From Deltaproteobacteria bacterium (GTDB taxonomy: Bacteria; Desulfobacterota; Desulfomonilia; UBA1062): a stretch of 16,334 nt of DNA. Below the pieces are notes generated by a model. That model saw only the letters and a list, made by a program, of their open reading frames with translations, was not told where the DNA came from and searched no databases. The translations under genes and the position numbers were made by a program. Within the stretch, counting starts at the first letter, position 1. Every line of letters begins with the position of its first letter. Positions 15,269-16,334 of this stretch are shown here, piece after piece. The stretch is taken from the NCBI GenBank assembly GCA_003643935.1, contig QMLJ01000001.1:1-16334 (forward strand). Direction: 5' to 3'.

Positions 15269-15303
15269 GATAGCCATGGAAATTAGTCCAGGACATTGCT
15301 ATC
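15269..15303 (+). other. Interrupted hairpin between tRNA-Asp and the last gene
   Basis: In the 235-bp gap (15189-15423), GATAGC (15269-15274) pairs with GCTATC (15298-15303), and inside it TGGA (15277-15280) pairs with TCCA (15287-15290) around a 6-base loop. A short TTTT follows at 15307-15310. It could be a weak terminator for the tRNA transcript or a chance structure. A smaller hairpin TAGGG/CCCTA lies just upstream (15241-15257). No open frame in the gap looks like a gene, and no convincing promoter for the next gene was found. Confidence 0.25.
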
Positions 15304-15423
15304 GTATTTTATGACAGGTAAGTGTATCTTGATTTGACTGGCTATAGGGATCTCCTGCGGCATTTCATGATAGGTCTGCATTTTTTTGTATTAAGATTCA
15401 AAAAAATCTCAGGTTCTTGAGTT

Positions 15424-16334
15424 ATGAAAGAAAGACGTTGTATAGCACTGTATTCTGGCGGGCTGGATAGTATAATAGCCGTGAAATTACTTATGTCACA
15501 GGGAATAGACGTGATTCCCCTGTTCTTTGCAACACCGTTTTTCGGGCTTAATGCTATCAGGAATCCGGAAGGATACAAAAGTGAGCAGTTTGAAAGGTAC
15601 GGTCTCTATGTGCACGTTATAGACTATACCGATGACTTTATACAGATCCTTGTGGCTCCCAAGCATGGCTATGGGAGGTGGTTAAACCCATGTATCGACT
15701 GCAAGATAGGTATGCTAAATAAGGCCAAAAGCCTTCTTGAACCGTTCAATGCGTCGTTCATAATCACAGGCGAAGTGCTGGGGCAGAGACCCATGTCCCA
15801 GAGAAGGGATACAATGAATATTATTGCCAGGGATGCAGGATGTAAGAACATTCTTTTAAGACCGCTCTCAGCGAAACACATGGCTCCGACTGAGCCTGAA
15901 CTGTCAGGCATAGTGGATCGGGGAGCATTACTTGATATAACTGGAAGGGGTAGAAAGCCTCAGCTGGAGATTGCCAGGTCCATGGGTATAAAGCCGCAGT
16001 TTATCCCCACGCCGACTGGTGGGTGTCTCTTGACCAACGCAGAGGTGGCAGCAAAGGTCAAGCATACAATAGAGAGACTCAAGCCACAACCACCAACAAG
16101 GTTTGATCTGTTGATGGATGTTGTTGGAAGGAAATTCATTCTCGACGGGTCTACAACGCTTATTGTAGCAAGAAATGAGGAAGAGAACAGGGTATTGTCA
16201 GAGATGGTATTCCCTGGGAATACATTCATGAGGATCTCTGGATATCCAGGGCCTTTAGCTATCATGAGAGGTACAAGAAGTCAGGAAAATCTCAGCATTG
16301 CAGCCAGCATTTGCCAACGTTACAGGAAGGCCAG
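15424..16334 (+). CDS. PP-loop ATPase with NFACT-R-like domain, probable tRNA thiolase; cut at 3' end
   Basis: 303 residues are visible and the frame runs off the window. The N-terminal domain is a PP-loop ATPase of the MnmA/ThiI kind: SGGLDS (11-16), NPCIDCK (88-94, Cys90 and Cys93), ITGEVLGQRPMSQRR (114-128, replacing the ATGHYA box of MnmA) and PTGGCLLT (197-204, Cys201). This group adenylates an RNA base for sulfur transfer. Residues about 224-285, with VGRKFIL, IVARNEEENRVL and ISGYPGPLAIMRG, resemble the NFACT-R RNA-binding domain of RqcH-type proteins. The likely role is tRNA thiolation; the position modified is unknown. TGA at 15418-15420 closes the frame upstream and the next ATG (15493) lies beyond SGGLDS, so ATG 15424 is the start, although only a weak AGG stands ahead of it. 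Confidence 0.82.
   Translation, partial: MKERRCIALYSGGLDSIIAVKLLMSQGIDVIPLFFATPFFGLNAIRNPEGYKSEQFERYGLYVHVIDYTDDFIQILVAPKHGYGRWLNPCIDCKIGMLNKAKSLLEPFNASFIITGEVLGQRPMSQRRDTMNIIARDAGCKNILLRPLSAKHMAPTEPELSGIVDRGALLDITGRGRKPQLEIARSMGIKPQFIPTPTGGCLLTNAEVAAKVKHTIERLKPQPPTRFDLLMDVVGRKFILDGSTTLIVARNEEENRVLSEMVFPGNTFMRISGYPGPLAIMRGTRSQENLSIAASICQRYRKA

Noticed and set aside
1..16334. CRISPR arrays, insertion sequences, toxin-antitoxin or prophage genes
   Set aside because: No regularly spaced repeats, transposase or integrase motifs, or small paired genes were found on either strand.

Overview
The window is an ordinary stretch of bacterial chromosome, densely packed and entirely on the + strand. It holds fifteen recognisable protein genes (the first cut at its 5' end), two tRNA genes, and a sixteenth protein gene that runs off the right edge. 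By eye the base composition is moderate (roughly mid-40s % G+C). Arginine is coded mostly by AGG/AGA (9 of 10 in clpP, 6 of 6 in the HU gene), isoleucine very often by ATA, and TAG is the commonest stop (7 of 15). The gene set (Gld-type ABC cassette with a DUF4340 protein, ThyX rather than ThyA, a PP-loop/NFACT-R fusion, tig-clpP-clpX-lon-HU) fits a Gram-negative, probably anaerobic or deep-branching lineage such as Desulfobacterota, Nitrospirota, Planctomycetota (Brocadiales) or Omnitrophota. The sequence alone does not let me choose among them.

Layout. 1-1389: pyruvate kinase, 5' end missing, of the Lys-type predicted to be independent of K+. 1516-5848: a four-gene, translationally coupled cassette coding an ABC ATPase, an ABC-2 permease, a GldG-like auxiliary protein and a DUF4340 protein. 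5852-7682: three tightly packed pyrimidine-deoxynucleotide genes (dCMP deaminase, a dCTP-deaminase-like protein, a ThyX-like protein), apparently continuing the same transcription unit. 7798-9010: nucleoside diphosphate kinase overlapping a TrmN6-like methyltransferase. 9118-14647: protein quality control genes tig, clpP, clpX and lon, the first three overlapping. 14728-15188: HU-type DNA-binding protein, tRNA-Val(UAC) and tRNA-Asp(GUC). 15424-end: a PP-loop ATPase with a C-terminal NFACT-R-like domain, probably a tRNA thiolation enzyme.

How the genes relate. Trigger factor, ClpXP and Lon form the classic folding/degradation block. HU with two tRNAs follows it. The dCMP deaminase, DCD-like and ThyX-like genes outline a dCMP/dCTP to dUMP to dTMP route, with Ndk phosphorylating the products, but two of the three proteins lack residues that are near-invariant in their families. 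That divergent trio is the most interesting item here. No mobile element, CRISPR array or prophage gene was seen, and no gap between genes exceeds 300 bases.
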